From positions 434,001-498,000 of the forward strand of contig NZ_JAKZJU020000001.1 of NCBI RefSeq assembly GCF_022809315.2: 64,000 nucleotides of DNA, written 5' to 3'. The notes beneath the pieces were generated by a model, which saw nothing but the letters and a program-made list of their open reading frames with translations, did not search any database and was not told where the DNA came from. Made by a program: the position numbers and the translations under genes. Position 1 is the first letter of the stretch; the number at the start of each line of letters is the position of its first letter. Positions 11,196 to 31,317 of this stretch are shown piece by piece. Source of the DNA: Mesosutterella faecium. Lineage in GTDB: Bacteria; Pseudomonadota; Gammaproteobacteria; Burkholderiales; Burkholderiaceae_F.

Positions 11196-11349
11196 GGCTA
11201 CTTATTTATCCAACTTATGCCGCAAAAGCGGACAGTATTGGTCCCGTACGGGAGAAAGCTGAATCGTTCCGAGCCAGCCGGCTCGTGCGTTTTCAGCTGC
11301 TGAGCTGTCTTTCCCTGACAGGCTTGATTGCCAGCCCGGAAAAGCAGAG
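11196..11349 (-). promoter_or_regulatory. Structured 5' leader of the rplN operon
   Basis: About 150 bases from the predicted start point to the rplN ATG. It holds nested inverted repeats: AGCTGAA at 11257-11263 pairs with TTCAGCT at 11292-11298, enclosing GAGCC/GGCTC (11271-11275 with 11280-11284), and a separate TCCCGTACGGGA palindrome at about 11242-11253. The length and structure suggest ribosomal-protein autoregulation, but no known leader family was recognised. Confidence 0.45.
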
Positions 11350-11355
11350 TTCAGG

Positions 11356-11384
11356 ATTATGCCTCAAAATTAAAAGCTTTGCAA
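11356..11384 (-). promoter_or_regulatory. Strong sigma-70 promoter of the rplN (spc) unit
   Basis: On the minus strand TTGCAA, exactly 17 bases, then CATAAT; the spacer is AT-rich. It lies in the non-coding gap between rpsQ and rplN, downstream of a terminator, and fires toward rplN. Confidence 0.75.
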
Positions 11385-11636
11385 CCCAAACCGCTCATGA
11401 TTTTTCAACCAGGGACCGCGTTAACAAGGAGGGGCTCCCTCTGCGGAATTTCCTCCTCATCTCGGGTCTGCGGGTACCCCTTCCCGGCTTCTTCGCAGAT
11501 GCCGGAAATGAGCAAGGCGCAGGGTGCCGCAGTATATCCGAAGTCGCAGTGAATTTCAACCGCCTGCTGCAAGACGGAGGGCGCGCATGGTTGTTCAGAC
11601 CCGGCCGGCTCTGGCCTGACTGCAGCTGCCGCAATA

Positions 11637-11666
11637 CAAAAGCCCCCGTCCTTTCGGGCGGGGGCT
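11637..11666 (-). terminator. Rho-independent terminator after rpsQ
   Basis: On the minus strand AGCCCCCGCCC, a GAAA tetraloop, then GGACGGGGGCT and TTTTGTATT; the stem is 11 positions with one C-A mismatch. It lies 25 bases after the rpsQ stop and should end the S10 transcript. Confidence 0.88.
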
Positions 11667-11690
11667 GCTGATTTGATCTTTTGGAAAAGA

Positions 11691-11966
11691 TTAAATCTTC
11701 TGGGCCTTGGTCACGATACGGTCAAGCTTCCAGTGAACCGTCTTGGAAACAGGACGGGTCTCGGAAATCTGAACGGTATCGCCCTCGGCGGCTTCGTTGG
11801 CTTCGTCATGGACATGAACCTTGCGGCTCTTGATGACGTACTTGCCGTAGATCGGATGCTTGACGCGGCGCTCAACAAGCACCGTAATCGTCTTGTCCAT
11901 CTTGTCGCTGAGCACCACACCAGTCAGCGAGTGGCCCTCGGACTTCTCAACTTTTTCTTCAGTCAT
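11691..11966 (-). CDS. rpsQ: 30S ribosomal protein S17
   Basis: 91 residues with the OB-fold core [20 protein letters not shown] and the [17 protein letters not shown] segment. S17 is a primary 16S rRNA 5'-domain binder. Its ATG overlaps the rpmC stop by one base (TAATG), implying coupled translation. It is the last gene of the S10 unit and is followed by a terminator. Confidence 0.97.
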   Translation of the reverse strand: MTEEKVEKSEGHSLTGVVLSDKMDKTITVLVERRVKHPIYGKYVIKSRKVHVHDEANEAAEGDTVQISETRPVSKTVHWKLDRIVTKAQKI

Positions 11967-12157
11967 TATTTAGCGGCCTTCTGAGCGAGAATCGTCTTGA
12001 TACGGGCAATGTCGTGCCGCGTATTGCGAATCTGGTTGGTGTTATGAAGCTGCTGAGTGGCCTTCTGCAGGCGGAGCTTGAAAAGCGCCTGGTGGAGGTC
12101 AGTCAGTTCCTTCTTAAGAGCGGCCTCGTCGAGGCCCTTGAGTTCTTTAACGTCCAT
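11966..12157 (-). CDS. rpmC: 50S ribosomal protein L29
   Basis: 63 residues from [10 protein letters not shown], with GGAG before the ATG. The two-helix L29 fold is clear ([20 protein letters not shown], then [18 protein letters not shown]). L29 sits at the exit tunnel next to L23 and helps dock SRP and trigger factor. It overlaps rpsQ by one base and lies 10 bases after rplP. Confidence 0.96.
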   Translation of the reverse strand: MDVKELKGLDEAALKKELTDLHQALFKLRLQKATQQLHNTNQIRNTRHDIARIKTILAQKAAK

Positions 12158-12167
12158 TGCCGTCTCC

Positions 12168-12584
12168 TTACATGCCGATCTGGCGAACAACGAACGTGGT
12201 CTTCACGGGCAGCTTGGCAGCCGCCAGAGCGAAGGCCTCACGGGCCACGGACTCGTCCACGCCGTCCATTTCATAAAGAACGCGACCCGGCTGAACCTGG
12301 GCCACCCAGTACTCGGGATCACCCTTGCCGTTGCCCATACGGACTTCCGCAGGCTTGGAAGAAATGGGCTTGTCCGGGAAAATGCGGATCCACACGCGAC
12401 CGCCGCGCTTGATGTGGCGGCTGATCGCACGACGGGCTGCCTCAATCTGGCGAGCCGTAATGCGACCGCGCTCGAGCGTCTTCAGGCCGAAGTCGCCGAA
12501 GGCAACATTGGCGCCGCGCTGGGCCAGGCCGTTGTTGCGGCCCTTCTGGTCCTTGCGGTACTTTGTACGCTTAGGTTGCAGCAT
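12168..12584 (-). CDS. rplP: 50S ribosomal protein L16
   Basis: 138 residues. It starts [20 protein letters not shown] and contains the [20 protein letters not shown] core. The arginine within the [20 protein letters not shown] segment is the site hydroxylated by RoxA in E. coli. L16 organises the A-site of the peptidyl transferase region. Only 3 bases separate it from rpsC. Confidence 0.97.
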   Translation of the reverse strand: MLQPKRTKYRKDQKGRNNGLAQRGANVAFGDFGLKTLERGRITARQIEAARRAISRHIKRGGRVWIRIFPDKPISSKPAEVRMGNGKGDPEYWVAQVQPGRVLYEMDGVDESVAREAFALAAAKLPVKTTFVVRQIGM

Positions 12585-12587
12585 TGT

Positions 12588-13361
12588 TTATTCTCCGTCT
12601 TTGGCTGAAGCCGTAGCCTCAGCCTCGTTGTTGCGATGGCCGGCGCCGCGGCGGGCACCCGGACGAGCGGGGCGGTCGCCGTTGCGGCGGGCGCGATGCT
12701 CGCGCTCAGGAGCCGGCTCCATGGCCGTATCAACGCTGAGGTCGTCACCCTTGTAGATCCAGACCTTGACGCCGATCACGCCATACGTGGTGTGAGCCTC
12801 AGAGAAGCCGTAGTCGATGTTGGCGCGAAGGGTATGAAGCGGAACGCGGCCTTCGCGGTACCACTCGGTACGGGCGATCTCGGCGCCGTTCAGGCGGCCG
12901 GACGACATGATCTTGATGCCCTTGGCGCCAAGACGCATGGCATTCTGCATGGCGCGCTTCATGGCGCGGCGGAACATGATGCGCTTCTCGAGCTGCTGGG
13001 TGATCGACTCGGCGACGAGCACCGCGCAAAGCTCAGGACGGCGGATTTCTTCGATGTCGATGTGGACGGGAACGCCCATCATCTTCTGGACCTCAGCCTT
13101 CAGCACCTCAATGTCAGCGCCCTGCTTGCCGATCACGATGCCGGGACGGGCCGTGTAGATCGTAATGCGGGCGTTGTTGGCCGGACGCTCGATGAGGATG
13201 CGGCCGACGGAGGCGTTCTTCAGCTTCTTCTGAAGGAAGCTGCGAACCTTCAGGTCCTCAGCCAGAGTACGAGAAAAGTTGCGGCCAACCGCATACCAGC
13301 GGGACGTCCAGTTGCGCGTCACGGGCAGACGGAAGCCGGTGGGATTGATTTTCTGACCCAT
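12588..13361 (-). CDS. rpsC: 30S ribosomal protein S3
   Basis: 257 residues. A KH domain (about 38-107, [20 protein letters not shown]) and the C-terminal S3 domain ([20 protein letters not shown]) are present. A long basic and then acidic tail after about residue 215 (rich in Arg, Pro, Ala and Glu) makes it longer than E. coli S3 (233). S3 forms the mRNA entry tunnel with S4 and S5. It is 9 bases after rplV. Confidence 0.98.
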   Translation of the reverse strand: MGQKINPTGFRLPVTRNWTSRWYAVGRNFSRTLAEDLKVRSFLQKKLKNASVGRILIERPANNARITIYTARPGIVIGKQGADIEVLKAEVQKMMGVPVHIDIEEIRRPELCAVLVAESITQQLEKRIMFRRAMKRAMQNAMRLGAKGIKIMSSGRLNGAEIARTEWYREGRVPLHTLRANIDYGFSEAHTTYGVIGVKVWIYKGDDLSVDTAMEPAPEREHRARRNGDRPARPGARRGAGHRNNEAEATASAKDGE

Positions 13362-13370
13362 AATTCACCT

Positions 13371-13712
13371 TTACTTAGCTTTCGCGTCGCTGACAGTCAC
13401 AAAAACGTGAGCCGTCTGCTTGCCAATACGGCAACCGCGGCCCTTCGCGCGAGCCTGGAAACGGCGCAGCGTGGAGGCCTTCTCGACGTAGATCTTGGAC
13501 ACATAAAGTTCATCAATATCCGCACCGAAATTGTGCTCGGCGTTTGCAATCGCAGACTCCAGAGCCTTGCGGATAATGACGGCAGCCTTCTTCTGGGTGA
13601 AAGCCAGAATGTTAAGGGCCTTGTCAACAGGCTTGCCGCGGACGAGGTCGGCAACGAGGCGGCCACGCTGGGCCGACAGGCGCACACCGCGAACAATAGC
13701 AGTAGTTTCCAT
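13371..13712 (-). CDS. rplV: 50S ribosomal protein L22
   Basis: 113 residues. The core [20 protein letters not shown] and the C-terminal hairpin loop [20 protein letters not shown], which lines the exit tunnel, are complete. Its start lies 10 bases after the rpsS stop; METTAIVRG replaces the METIAKHRH N-terminus of E. coli L22. Confidence 0.97.
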   Translation of the reverse strand: METTAIVRGVRLSAQRGRLVADLVRGKPVDKALNILAFTQKKAAVIIRKALESAIANAEHNFGADIDELYVSKIYVEKASTLRRFQARAKGRGCRIGKQTAHVFVTVSDAKAK

Positions 13713-13722
13713 CTTTTACCCC

Positions 13723-14004
13723 TTAGGCGCCTGCCTTTTTATCGGCAGAAAGCGCGTGACCATGGAAGGTCCTCGTCATGGCGAACTCGCCCAGCTTGTG
13801 GCCAACCATATTCTCATTGATATAAACCGGAACGTGCTGACGGCCGTTGTGCACGGCAATCGTCAGACCGATCATTTCCGGAACGATGGTAGAACGACGG
13901 GACCAGGTCTTCAGCGGCCGCTTGTCGCGGGTTTCCTGGGCCTTTTCAACCTTTTTCATCAGGGAAGCGTCAACAAACGGTCCCTTTTTGAGTGAACGAG
14001 ACAT
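13723..14004 (-). CDS. rpsS: 30S ribosomal protein S19
   Basis: 93 residues starting [20 protein letters not shown], with [20 protein letters not shown] and the [19 protein letters not shown] tail. S19 lies in the 30S head with S13 and contacts the A-site finger. It lies between rplB and rplV with 10-base gaps on both sides. Confidence 0.98.
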   Translation of the reverse strand: MSRSLKKGPFVDASLMKKVEKAQETRDKRPLKTWSRRSTIVPEMIGLTIAVHNGRQHVPVYINENMVGHKLGEFAMTRTFHGHALSADKKAGA

Positions 14005-14014
14005 TCACGCCCCC

Positions 14015-14842
14015 TTATTTGCGATAGCGACGCTGAACGATCATGCTGTCAGTGCGCTTGTTGTTGCGAGTACGGTAGCCACGGGTGAGCTGGCCCCACG
14101 GAGTAACCGGAGCGCGGCCCGTACCAGTCTTGCCTTCGCCGCCGCCGTGCGGGTGATCCACCGGGTTCATCACAACGCCGCGGACCGTCGGGCGAATGCC
14201 GCGCCAGCGGTTGGCGCCGGCCTTGCCGAGCTCGCGCAGGTTGTGGTCATCGTTGGAAACCACGCCAATGGTGGCGCGGCAGTTGATGCCGATGCGGCGC
14301 ACTTCGCCGGAACGCAGGCGAACCTGAGCGTACTCGCCTTCACGGGCGATCAGCTGAGCGTTGGAGCCAGCAGCACGGGCGAGCTGAGCGCCCTTGCCCG
14401 GGAAGAGCTCGACGCAGCAGATCGTGGTGCCGACCGGGATATTGCGAAGGGGCAGGCAGTTGCCGACCTTGATGGCGGCCTCGGAGCCGTTCACGATCTC
14501 GGAGCCGGCAGTCAGGCCCTTCGGGGCGATGATGTAGCGGCGTTCGCCGTCTGCGTACAGCACCAGAGCGATGTGCGCGGAACGGTTCGGATCGTACTCA
14601 ATCCTCTCCACGCGGGCGGGGATGCCGTCCTTGTTGCGGAGGAAATCAATCAGGCGATAGGCGCGCTTGTGGCCGCCGCCCTTATGACGGGTCGTAATGT
14701 GACCGAAATTGTCGCGGCCGTTGATGCGGTTCTTCTTTTCGGTAAGCGCAGCAAAAGGCTTGCCCTTGTGAAGTTCCGGATGAACAACCTTGACCATGTG
14801 ACGGCGTCCGGCGGACGTCGGCTTCATGCTGACGAGAGCCAT
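14015..14842 (-). CDS. rplB: 50S ribosomal protein L2
   Basis: 275 residues. The OB and SH3-like domains are intact, and the peptidyl-transferase-adjacent motif reads [20 protein letters not shown], which includes the conserved His of the PHGGGEG signature. L2 is needed for subunit association. It overlaps rplW by one base (TAATG). Confidence 0.98.
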   Translation of the reverse strand: MALVSMKPTSAGRRHMVKVVHPELHKGKPFAALTEKKNRINGRDNFGHITTRHKGGGHKRAYRLIDFLRNKDGIPARVERIEYDPNRSAHIALVLYADGERRYIIAPKGLTAGSEIVNGSEAAIKVGNCLPLRNIPVGTTICCVELFPGKGAQLARAAGSNAQLIAREGEYAQVRLRSGEVRRIGINCRATIGVVSNDDHNLRELGKAGANRWRGIRPTVRGVVMNPVDHPHGGGEGKTGTGRAPVTPWGQLTRGYRTRNNKRTDSMIVQRRYRK

Positions 14843-15141
14843 TACTTCACCTCCTGCGCGAAGTTAATGTCCTGACCAGGCTTGAGGCACACGTAAGCCT
14901 TGCGGACATCCGAACGACGCCCCTCAAAGCGGCCAAAGCGTTTCTGCTTGCCCTTCAGGTTAGTAACCTGGACGGAGTCAACCTGCACCTTGAACAGCAG
15001 CTCGACTGCATCCTTCACTTCTTTCTTGGTCGCGTCCTTGGCAACGCGGAAGGCAACCTGGTTGTTTTTGTCGGCGATCATGGTGCTCTTTTCAGAGACG
15101 ATCGGGCCAACCAGCACCTTGTAAAGACGTTCCTGGCTCAT
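14842..15141 (-). CDS. rplW: 50S ribosomal protein L23
   Basis: 99 residues starting [20 protein letters not shown]. The ferredoxin-like fold with [20 protein letters not shown] is typical. L23 is the docking point for trigger factor and SRP at the exit tunnel. It overlaps the end of rplD by four bases (ATGA) and the start of rplB by one, so the three are probably translationally coupled. Confidence 0.97.
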   Translation of the reverse strand: MSQERLYKVLVGPIVSEKSTMIADKNNQVAFRVAKDATKKEVKDAVELLFKVQVDSVQVTNLKGKQKRFGRFEGRRSDVRKAYVCLKPGQDINFAQEVK

Positions 15142-15761
15142 CCCAGCATCTCCTCGATCTTGGCGATCGCAGCCTTCTCAACCACCACGTTCTTGTAGTG
15201 AATAAGGGAAAGCGGATCAGCGTAGCGCGGCGTAACAACAGAGACATTCTTCAGGTTGCGGGAAGCAAGATAAAGATTGTCGCTGACTTCGTTGGCAATG
15301 AACAGCGCCGAATCGGCAACGCCCAGAGCCTTGGCCTTGGCGGCAAATGCCTTGGTCTTGGGAGACTCGACATCAAGCGACTCGACCACGACCAGACGGC
15401 CGTCCGCAACCAGCTTCGAGAAGATCGAAGACAGCGCGGCGCGATACATCTTCTTGTTGACCTTCTGGCTGAAGTTCTCATCCGGAAGGTTCGGGAAGGC
15501 GCGGCCGCCCTTGCGCCACAGAGGAGAAGAGCTCATGCCGGCGCGAGCGCGGCCGGTACCCTTCTGCTTAAACGGCTTCTTGGTGCTGTGGTGAACTTCG
15601 GCGCGGGTTTTCTGCGCGCGGGTTCCCTGGCGTGCGTTCGCCATGAAAGCGACAACGATCTGATGAATCAGAGCTTCGTTGTATTCGCAGCCAAACACGG
15701 CATCGGCAGCCGCCAGCTTGGCGGTTTCCTTACCCTGTTCGTTAATAACATTCAGTTCCAT
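15138..15761 (-). CDS. rplD: 50S ribosomal protein L4
   Basis: 207 residues. The extended loop rich in Arg/Lys/Gly ([20 protein letters not shown]) that reaches the exit tunnel is present, as is the [20 protein letters not shown] stretch. In E. coli L4 also represses the S10 operon through its leader. Here the leader-like element sits before rplC, not before rpsJ. It starts 10 bases after the rplC stop. Confidence 0.97.
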   Translation of the reverse strand: MELNVINEQGKETAKLAAADAVFGCEYNEALIHQIVVAFMANARQGTRAQKTRAEVHHSTKKPFKQKGTGRARAGMSSSPLWRKGGRAFPNLPDENFSQKVNKKMYRAALSSIFSKLVADGRLVVVESLDVESPKTKAFAAKAKALGVADSALFIANEVSDNLYLASRNLKNVSVVTPRYADPLSLIHYKNVVVEKAAIAKIEEMLG

Positions 15762-15771
15762 GGGTCACTCC

Positions 15772-16416
15772 TTACGCCTTAACTGCAGGACGGACAACAA
15801 CCTGACCGTTCGCAGCGCCGGGAACAGCGCCACGGACTAACAGCAGACCGCGGGCAGCGTCCACACGGGCAACAACCAGATTCTGGGTGGTGCGCTGGAC
15901 ATCGCCGAGGTGACCGGCCATGCGCTTGCCGGGGAACACACGGCCCGGGTCCTGGCGGTTACCGGTCGAACCGGGGGAATTCGTCGTCACGGAGTTGCCG
16001 TGGCTCGCGCGCCCGGAACTGAAGTGGTGACGCTTGATCACGCCCGCGTAGCCTTTGCCGATCGTACGGGCGGTCACATCGACCTTCTGCCCGACGGTGA
16101 ACATTTCTACGCTAAGAACCTGACCGGGCTTGTAGGAATCAAGCTTATCGGCGTCAACGTGAAATTCTTTAAGGGTAGAGCCGGCTTCAACACCGGCTTT
16201 GGCGAACTGGCCGGCAAGGGCTTTCGTCACGCGGCTAGGACGGCGGGTGCCAAAGGCAACCTGAATGGCGTTGTAGCCGTCGGTTGCTTCAGTCTTAACT
16301 GCCGTGACACGGTTGTTCGACACATCGAGCACAGTCACGGGAACGGACTTGCCGTCATCCGTGAAAATGCGCGTCATGCCGACCTTGCGACCAACAAGGC
16401 CAAGCTTATCACTCAT
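15772..16416 (-). CDS. rplC: 50S ribosomal protein L3
   Basis: 214 residues from [20 protein letters not shown]; a four-residue in-frame extension was rejected because GGAG fits the ATG at 16416. The central loop region ([20 protein letters not shown], then [13 protein letters not shown]) reaches the peptidyl transferase centre; the glutamine methylated by PrmB in E. coli corresponds to Q in [12 protein letters not shown]. It has its own predicted promoter and an attenuator-like hairpin upstream, separating it from rpsJ. Confidence 0.97.
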   Translation of the reverse strand: MSDKLGLVGRKVGMTRIFTDDGKSVPVTVLDVSNNRVTAVKTEATDGYNAIQVAFGTRRPSRVTKALAGQFAKAGVEAGSTLKEFHVDADKLDSYKPGQVLSVEMFTVGQKVDVTARTIGKGYAGVIKRHHFSSGRASHGNSVTTNSPGSTGNRQDPGRVFPGKRMAGHLGDVQRTTQNLVVARVDAARGLLLVRGAVPGAANGQVVVRPAVKA

Positions 16417-16456
16417 TGTTTTCTCCACCCCGGCTACGATTGGCCGGGACCGTTAC

Positions 16457-16488
16457 TTAAAAGCGCCGCCAAAAAGAGTGCTGGCGGC
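16457..16488 (-). terminator. Attenuator-like hairpin in the rplC leader
   Basis: On the minus strand GCCGCCA and TGGCGGC form a stem around a T-rich loop of about 10 bases, followed by GCTTTTAA. It begins just after the predicted start point of the rplC promoter. A second hairpin (CCCGGC/GCCGGG, about 16427-16448) lies immediately before the rplC ribosome-binding site. Confidence 0.5.
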
Positions 16489-16501
16489 AAAAAGAGGTGC
16501 G

Positions 16502-16530
16502 ATTTTAACCCAAAGCCAGAATTGCTGCAA
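16502..16530 (-). promoter_or_regulatory. Probable promoter between rpsJ and rplC
   Basis: On the minus strand TTGCAG, 17 bases, TAAAAT. It lies in the 135-base gap after rpsJ and reads into rplC, giving a leader of about 80 bases with two hairpins. Confidence 0.55.
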
Positions 16531-16551
16531 CCCGGGCAAAAATCAAATCCG

Positions 16552-16863
16552 TTACTCCACCTTGATCTTCACATCCACGCCGGCCGGAAGATCCAGCTTC
16601 ATCAGGGCGTCAACCGTCTTGTCCGTCGGGTCGATGATGTCCATCAGGCGCTGATGCGTGCGGATTTCAAACTGATCGCGGCTGGTCTTGTTGACGTGCG
16701 GGGAACGCAGGATGTCGAACCGCTGGAAGCGGGTGGGAAGGGGAACCGGGCCGCGGACAACGGCGCCAGTGCGTTTGGCCGTATCGACGATTTCCTGAGC
16801 GGACTGATCGATCAGTTTGTAGTCGTAGGCCTTGAGGCGGATGCGGATGCGCTGAGACTGCAT
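16552..16863 (-). CDS. rpsJ: 30S ribosomal protein S10 (NusE)
   Basis: 103 residues from [20 protein letters not shown], the usual length; an 11-residue in-frame extension upstream is dominated by hydrophobic residues unlike S10 and was rejected. S10 is part of the 30S head and, as NusE, of transcription antitermination complexes with NusB and NusG. The gap to rplC is unusually long (135 bases) and has its own promoter. The leader upstream of rpsJ is only about 45 bases, far shorter than the L4-responsive S10 leader of E. coli. Confidence 0.97.
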   Translation of the reverse strand: MQSQRIRIRLKAYDYKLIDQSAQEIVDTAKRTGAVVRGPVPLPTRFQRFDILRSPHVNKTSRDQFEIRTHQRLMDIIDPTDKTVDALMKLDLPAGVDVKIKVE

Positions 16864-16899
16864 TTCAAATTTCCTAAAAGAACTTAGAAAGAACAAACA

Positions 16900-16935
16900 A
16901 CAAAACAGGGCCGAGATTTTATCTCGACCCTGTTT
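16900..16935 (-). terminator. Inverted repeat after tuf copy 1 (probable terminator)
   Basis: On the minus strand AAACAGGGTCGAGAT pairs with ATCTCGGCCCTGTTT (15 bp with one G-U pair, loop of A residues) and is followed by TGTTGTTTGTT. It lies 43 bases past the tuf stop. The same segment carries the -10 box of the predicted rpsJ promoter. Confidence 0.6.
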
Positions 16936-16945
16936 GTTTTGTCAA
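16916..16945 (-). promoter_or_regulatory. Strong sigma-70 promoter of rpsJ embedded in the tuf terminator hairpin
   Basis: On the minus strand TTGACA, 18 bases, TAAAAT. The -35 box is upstream of the inverted repeat at 16903-16935 and the -10 box sits across its loop. The start point would be near 16909, giving a leader of about 45 bases to rpsJ. Confidence 0.65.
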
Positions 16946-16978
16946 CTGCCGGAGCCCGACAGTTAATAATCCTTGAGT

Positions 16979-18169
<1,191 letters not shown>

Positions 18170-18228
18170 TTTTCTTCCTTATTGGGAATTGCTGTGAAGA
18201 TCTGATTATTTTATCTCAGATCATCAAA

Positions 18229-20331
<2,103 letters not shown>

Positions 20332-20349
20332 AGTAAATTTGTCCCTTTA

Positions 20350-20381
20350 AAGGGAGGCGTTTTCAGCAAACGTCCTCCCTT
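20350..20381 (-). other. Hairpin between rpsG and fusA
   Basis: AAGGGAGG-A-CGTTT pairs with AAACG-CCTCCCTT on the minus strand, a 13-bp stem with one bulged base. It ends 18 bases before the fusA ATG, so it could influence fusA initiation or mRNA processing. No T run follows. Confidence 0.5.
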
Positions 20382-20391
20382 GTTTGAAAAA

Positions 20392-20862
20392 TTAGAAGCG
20401 GAAGTGGGAGAACGCCTTGTTGGCTTCAGCCATGCGATGGACCTCATCGCGCTTCTTAACCGCACCGCCGCGGCCCTCGGCGGCATCCATCAGCTCACCG
20501 GCGAGACGCTGGGGCATAGATTTTTCGGAGCGGCTCTTCGCGGATTCACGCAGCCAGCGCATGGCCAGCGCCATACGACGAATCGGGCGGATTTCGACAG
20601 GGACCTGGTAGTTCGCACCGCCGACACGGCGGCTCTTCACTTCAACCAACGGACGGACGTTATTCAGAGCTGTAGTGAAAACTTCCAGCGGGTCCTTGCC
20701 GGATTTTTCCTGAATCTGCTGGAGAGCGCCATAGACGATGCGCTCGGCGACGGCCTTCTTGCCGTCCAGCATGATCACATTGATGAACTTGGTGATTTCA
20801 ACGCTGCCGAACTTAGGATCCGGCAGGACTTCACGTTTGGGTACTTCACGACGACGGGGCAT
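20392..20862 (-). CDS. rpsG: 30S ribosomal protein S7
   Basis: 156 residues, starting [37 protein letters not shown] conserved loop (here [20 protein letters not shown]) is present. S7 starts assembly of the 30S head and in E. coli represses the str operon by binding the rpsL-rpsG intergenic RNA. Here that gap is 143 bases, long enough for such an operator, but I did not identify the structure. Confidence 0.98.
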   Translation of the reverse strand: MPRRREVPKREVLPDPKFGSVEITKFINVIMLDGKKAVAERIVYGALQQIQEKSGKDPLEVFTTALNNVRPLVEVKSRRVGGANYQVPVEIRPIRRMALAMRWLRESAKSRSEKSMPQRLAGELMDAAEGRGGAVKKRDEVHRMAEANKAFSHFRF

Positions 20863-21005
20863 TCTTTCCTCTCGTTAAATCTTCAGTCATTTTGACCCAT
20901 TATGGCGGGCCATATATCCAGCAGCCACTTACTGCAGGCTGCGACTTACTCGGCATTCGGTTAAACCGACCCTGCCGTTCTGTCCTTGCAGCTGCTCTGC
21001 AATGA

Positions 21006-21383
21006 TCAGGCAGCCTTCGGGCGCTTCGCGCCGTACTTCGAACGGGACTGCTTGCGGTCCTTGACGCCCTGGGTATCCAGAGAACCGCGGACGATGTGGT
21101 AGCGAACGCCCGGCAGATCCTTCACACGGCCGCCGCGGATCAGCACCACGGAGTGCTCCTGAAGGTTGTGTCCTTCGCCGCCGATGTAGGAAATGACTTC
21201 AAAGCCATTGGTGAGGCGAACCTTCGCGACCTTACGAAGAGCGGAGTTCGGCTTCTTCGGGGTGGTGGTGTAGACACGGGTGCAGACACCGCGCTTCTGC
21301 GGGCTGTTCTTCAGCGCAGGGCTCTTGCTCTTCTCATGAGTGAGAGTGCGAGGCTTGCGCACAAGCTGATTGATGGTTGGCAT
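21006..21383 (-). CDS. rpsL: 30S ribosomal protein S12
   Basis: 125 residues. The decoding-centre loops [14 protein letters not shown] and [13 protein letters not shown] are intact with K43 and K88, the streptomycin-sensitive residues in E. coli numbering; resistance is not indicated by this protein. It heads the str operon behind a near-consensus promoter and a leader of about 120 bases with long-range pairing. Confidence 0.98.
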   Translation of the reverse strand: MPTINQLVRKPRTLTHEKSKSPALKNSPQKRGVCTRVYTTTPKKPNSALRKVAKVRLTNGFEVISYIGGEGHNLQEHSVVLIRGGRVKDLPGVRYHIVRGSLDTQGVKDRKQSRSKYGAKRPKAA

Positions 21384-21512
21384 TAAAAACGTCCGTTAAA
21401 TAAAAAACTTTTAAATTAAAAGTTTCCGTTGGCTAATACATACTTATGTCTTTTCACGCCGGCGCGCGGCAAAGCCTGAGCCTTCCGCACACCTGTCGAG
21501 AAAAGACATGTG
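21384..21512 (-). promoter_or_regulatory. Structured leader of the rpsL (str) operon
   Basis: ATGTCTTTTC at 21446-21455 is the exact complement of GAAAAGACAT at 21500-21509, which would close a stem of 10 bp around about 44 bases at the very start of the transcript. Downstream, an AT-only 10-bp palindrome (21405-21425) followed by a T-rich stretch lies 22 bases before rpsL and looks like a weak attenuator. Confidence 0.45.
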
Positions 21513-21541
21513 AGTATGGACTTTAAAGGCCGAATTGTCAA
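21513..21541 (-). promoter_or_regulatory. Near-consensus sigma-70 promoter of rpsL-rpsG-fusA-tuf
   Basis: On the minus strand a perfect TTGACA, 17 bases, CATACT. It lies between the rpoC terminator and rpsL. The start point should be near 21506. Confidence 0.85.
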
Positions 21542-21601
21542 GTCACCTTCTGATTTTTTAAGATTTTTAGCCTCCGGAGACCTCAAGCTGCGCCCCAAAC
21601 T

Positions 21602-21633
21602 AAAAGGCGGACCATCATTCCTGACGGTCCGCC
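21602..21633 (-). terminator. Rho-independent terminator after rpoC
   Basis: On the minus strand GGCGGACC-GTCA, a GGAA loop, then TGAT-GGTCCGCC (12 bp, one G-U pair) and TTTTAGTTT. It lies 22 bases after the rpoC stop and separates the rplKAJL-rpoBC unit from the str operon. Confidence 0.9.
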
Positions 21634-21655
21634 CTGCTGCGCGAGAACTTAACGC

Positions 21656-25933
<4,278 letters not shown>

Positions 25934-25947
25934 TCCGATAACCGTCC

Positions 25948-30102
<4,155 letters not shown>

Positions 30103-30251
30103 GGACACTCCGTTCGACGCGAGCGAGGAAATATCCTGGCTCAGGAGAAGAAAAAGCAAGGGACGGCAAAAGCCGCTTGGATAAGCACTGCTATCCTAGC
30201 GGCATAAACCTGCACGTCTGCAAGGCGACGTCTCTCACTCATTTGGGAAGA

Positions 30252-30345
30252 TTTTGAAAGAAGCTCGCCTGTGCAAGCCTCTTTCAAAAACTTCTGCGCT
30301 CTAGCGCTATTTTATCCGGTCCGGGGATATCGGACCGGATAAAAT
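30252..30345 (-). other. Two hairpins in the rplL-rpoB gap
   Basis: The first in transcription order has perfect 14-base arms (ATTTTATCCGGTCC and GGACCGGATAAAAT, 30309-30345). The second has perfect 10-base arms (TTTTGAAAGA and TCTTTCAAAA, 30252-30289). In E. coli this gap holds an attenuator and an RNase III site that set the ratio of L7/L12 to RNA polymerase. A similar role is an inference here; neither hairpin has a convincing T run. Confidence 0.6.
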
Positions 30346-30357
30346 CCTCAAGCGAAA

Positions 30358-30735
30358 TTACTTGAGTTCGACCTTGGCGCCGACGTCTTCGAGCTTCTTC
30401 TTCAGCTCTTCGGCCTCAGCCTTGGGCAGAGCGGTCTTGATCGCCTTCGGGGCGGCTTCGACCAGATCCTTGGCTTCCTTCAGGCCCAGGCCGGTGGCTT
30501 CGCGGACGACCTTGATGACCTTGATCTTGTTCGCGCCGATGTCAGCCAGGACGACGTCGAACTCGGTCTTGGCTTCAGCAGCGGCGGCAGCGCCGGCGGC
30601 AGGAGCCGCAGCGACAGCGACAGCGGCGGAGGCGGAAACACCGAACTTCTCTTCCATCATCTTGATGAGTTCAGAGATTTCGAGAACGGACTTGGAGGCA
30701 ATAGCCTCGAGGATTTCTTCGTTGGAAAGCGCCAT
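30358..30735 (-). CDS. rplL: 50S ribosomal protein L7/L12
   Basis: 125 residues. The N-terminal dimerisation helices ([20 protein letters not shown]), an Ala-rich hinge (about residues 38-54) and the C-terminal factor-binding domain ([20 protein letters not shown]) are all present. Multiple copies bind L10 on the ribosome stalk and recruit GTPase factors. It lies 51 bases after rplJ and upstream of the paired hairpins before rpoB. Confidence 0.98.
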   Translation of the reverse strand: MALSNEEILEAIASKSVLEISELIKMMEEKFGVSASAAVAVAAAPAAGAAAAAEAKTEFDVVLADIGANKIKVIKVVREATGLGLKEAKDLVEAAPKAIKTALPKAEAEELKKKLEDVGAKVELK

Positions 30736-30786
30736 TTTGAATGACTCCCAAATTACGTTGTATGAAAGTAAAAAAGCTTACAGGGA

Positions 30787-31317
30787 TCAGGCCGCAGCCT
30801 TCTCCTTGGAATCGCGAACTGCAGCGACGGTGCGCACGAAGCGCGCCGGAACTTCGTTGAGCGTGCGAACGAACTTCGCAATCGGTTCGTTCATCGTTGC
30901 CATCAACTTGGCAAGCAGCTCGTCGCGGCTCGGCAGCTTGGACAAGGCTTCGATGCCAGCAAGGTCGAGTTCCTTGCCGTCCATCACGCCGCCCTTGATG
31001 ACGAACGCTTCGTTCTTCTTGGCGAAGTTGAACAAAATCTTGGCAACGGCAACCGGATCAGCGGAAAAACCGTAGACCAGCGGGCCGACAAATTTGTCAG
31101 CCGCGCAGGCGAACGGCGTTTCTGCCGCGGCGCGCGCAACCAGGGTGTTCTTGGCAACACGCAGTTTCACACCGTTCTTGCGGGCTTCTGCCCTGAGAGC
31201 GGTGATCGCTTCAACGCTCAGTCCACGGTATTCGGCGAAAATCAGGGAAGAGCTTTCGGCGAAAATCGCCTTCACTTCTTCAATGACAGCCGCTTTGTCT
31301 TGACGATTAAGACCCAT
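30787..31317 (-). CDS. rplJ: 50S ribosomal protein L10
   Basis: 176 residues, starting MGLNRQDKAAVIEEVKAIFA. It has the rRNA-binding N-terminal domain with KNTLVARAA and the C-terminal helix that binds L7/L12 dimers. In E. coli the L10-L12 complex represses its own mRNA through the leader. Here 327 non-coding bases precede the gene and the sequence GAGTGGAGCCAGACC just before the ATG matches the E. coli leader end closely. Confidence 0.97.
   Translation of the reverse strand: MGLNRQDKAAVIEEVKAIFAESSSLIFAEYRGLSVEAITALRAEARKNGVKLRVAKNTLVARAAAETPFACAADKFVGPLVYGFSADPVAVAKILFNFAKKNEAFVIKGGVMDGKELDLAGIEALSKLPSRDELLAKLMATMNEPIAKFVRTLNEVPARFVRTVAAVRDSKEKAAA

Noticed and set aside
20863..21005. Promoter before rpsG (CATAAT at about 20920 on the minus strand)
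   Set aside because: No acceptable -35 box at 16-18 bases, so not called.
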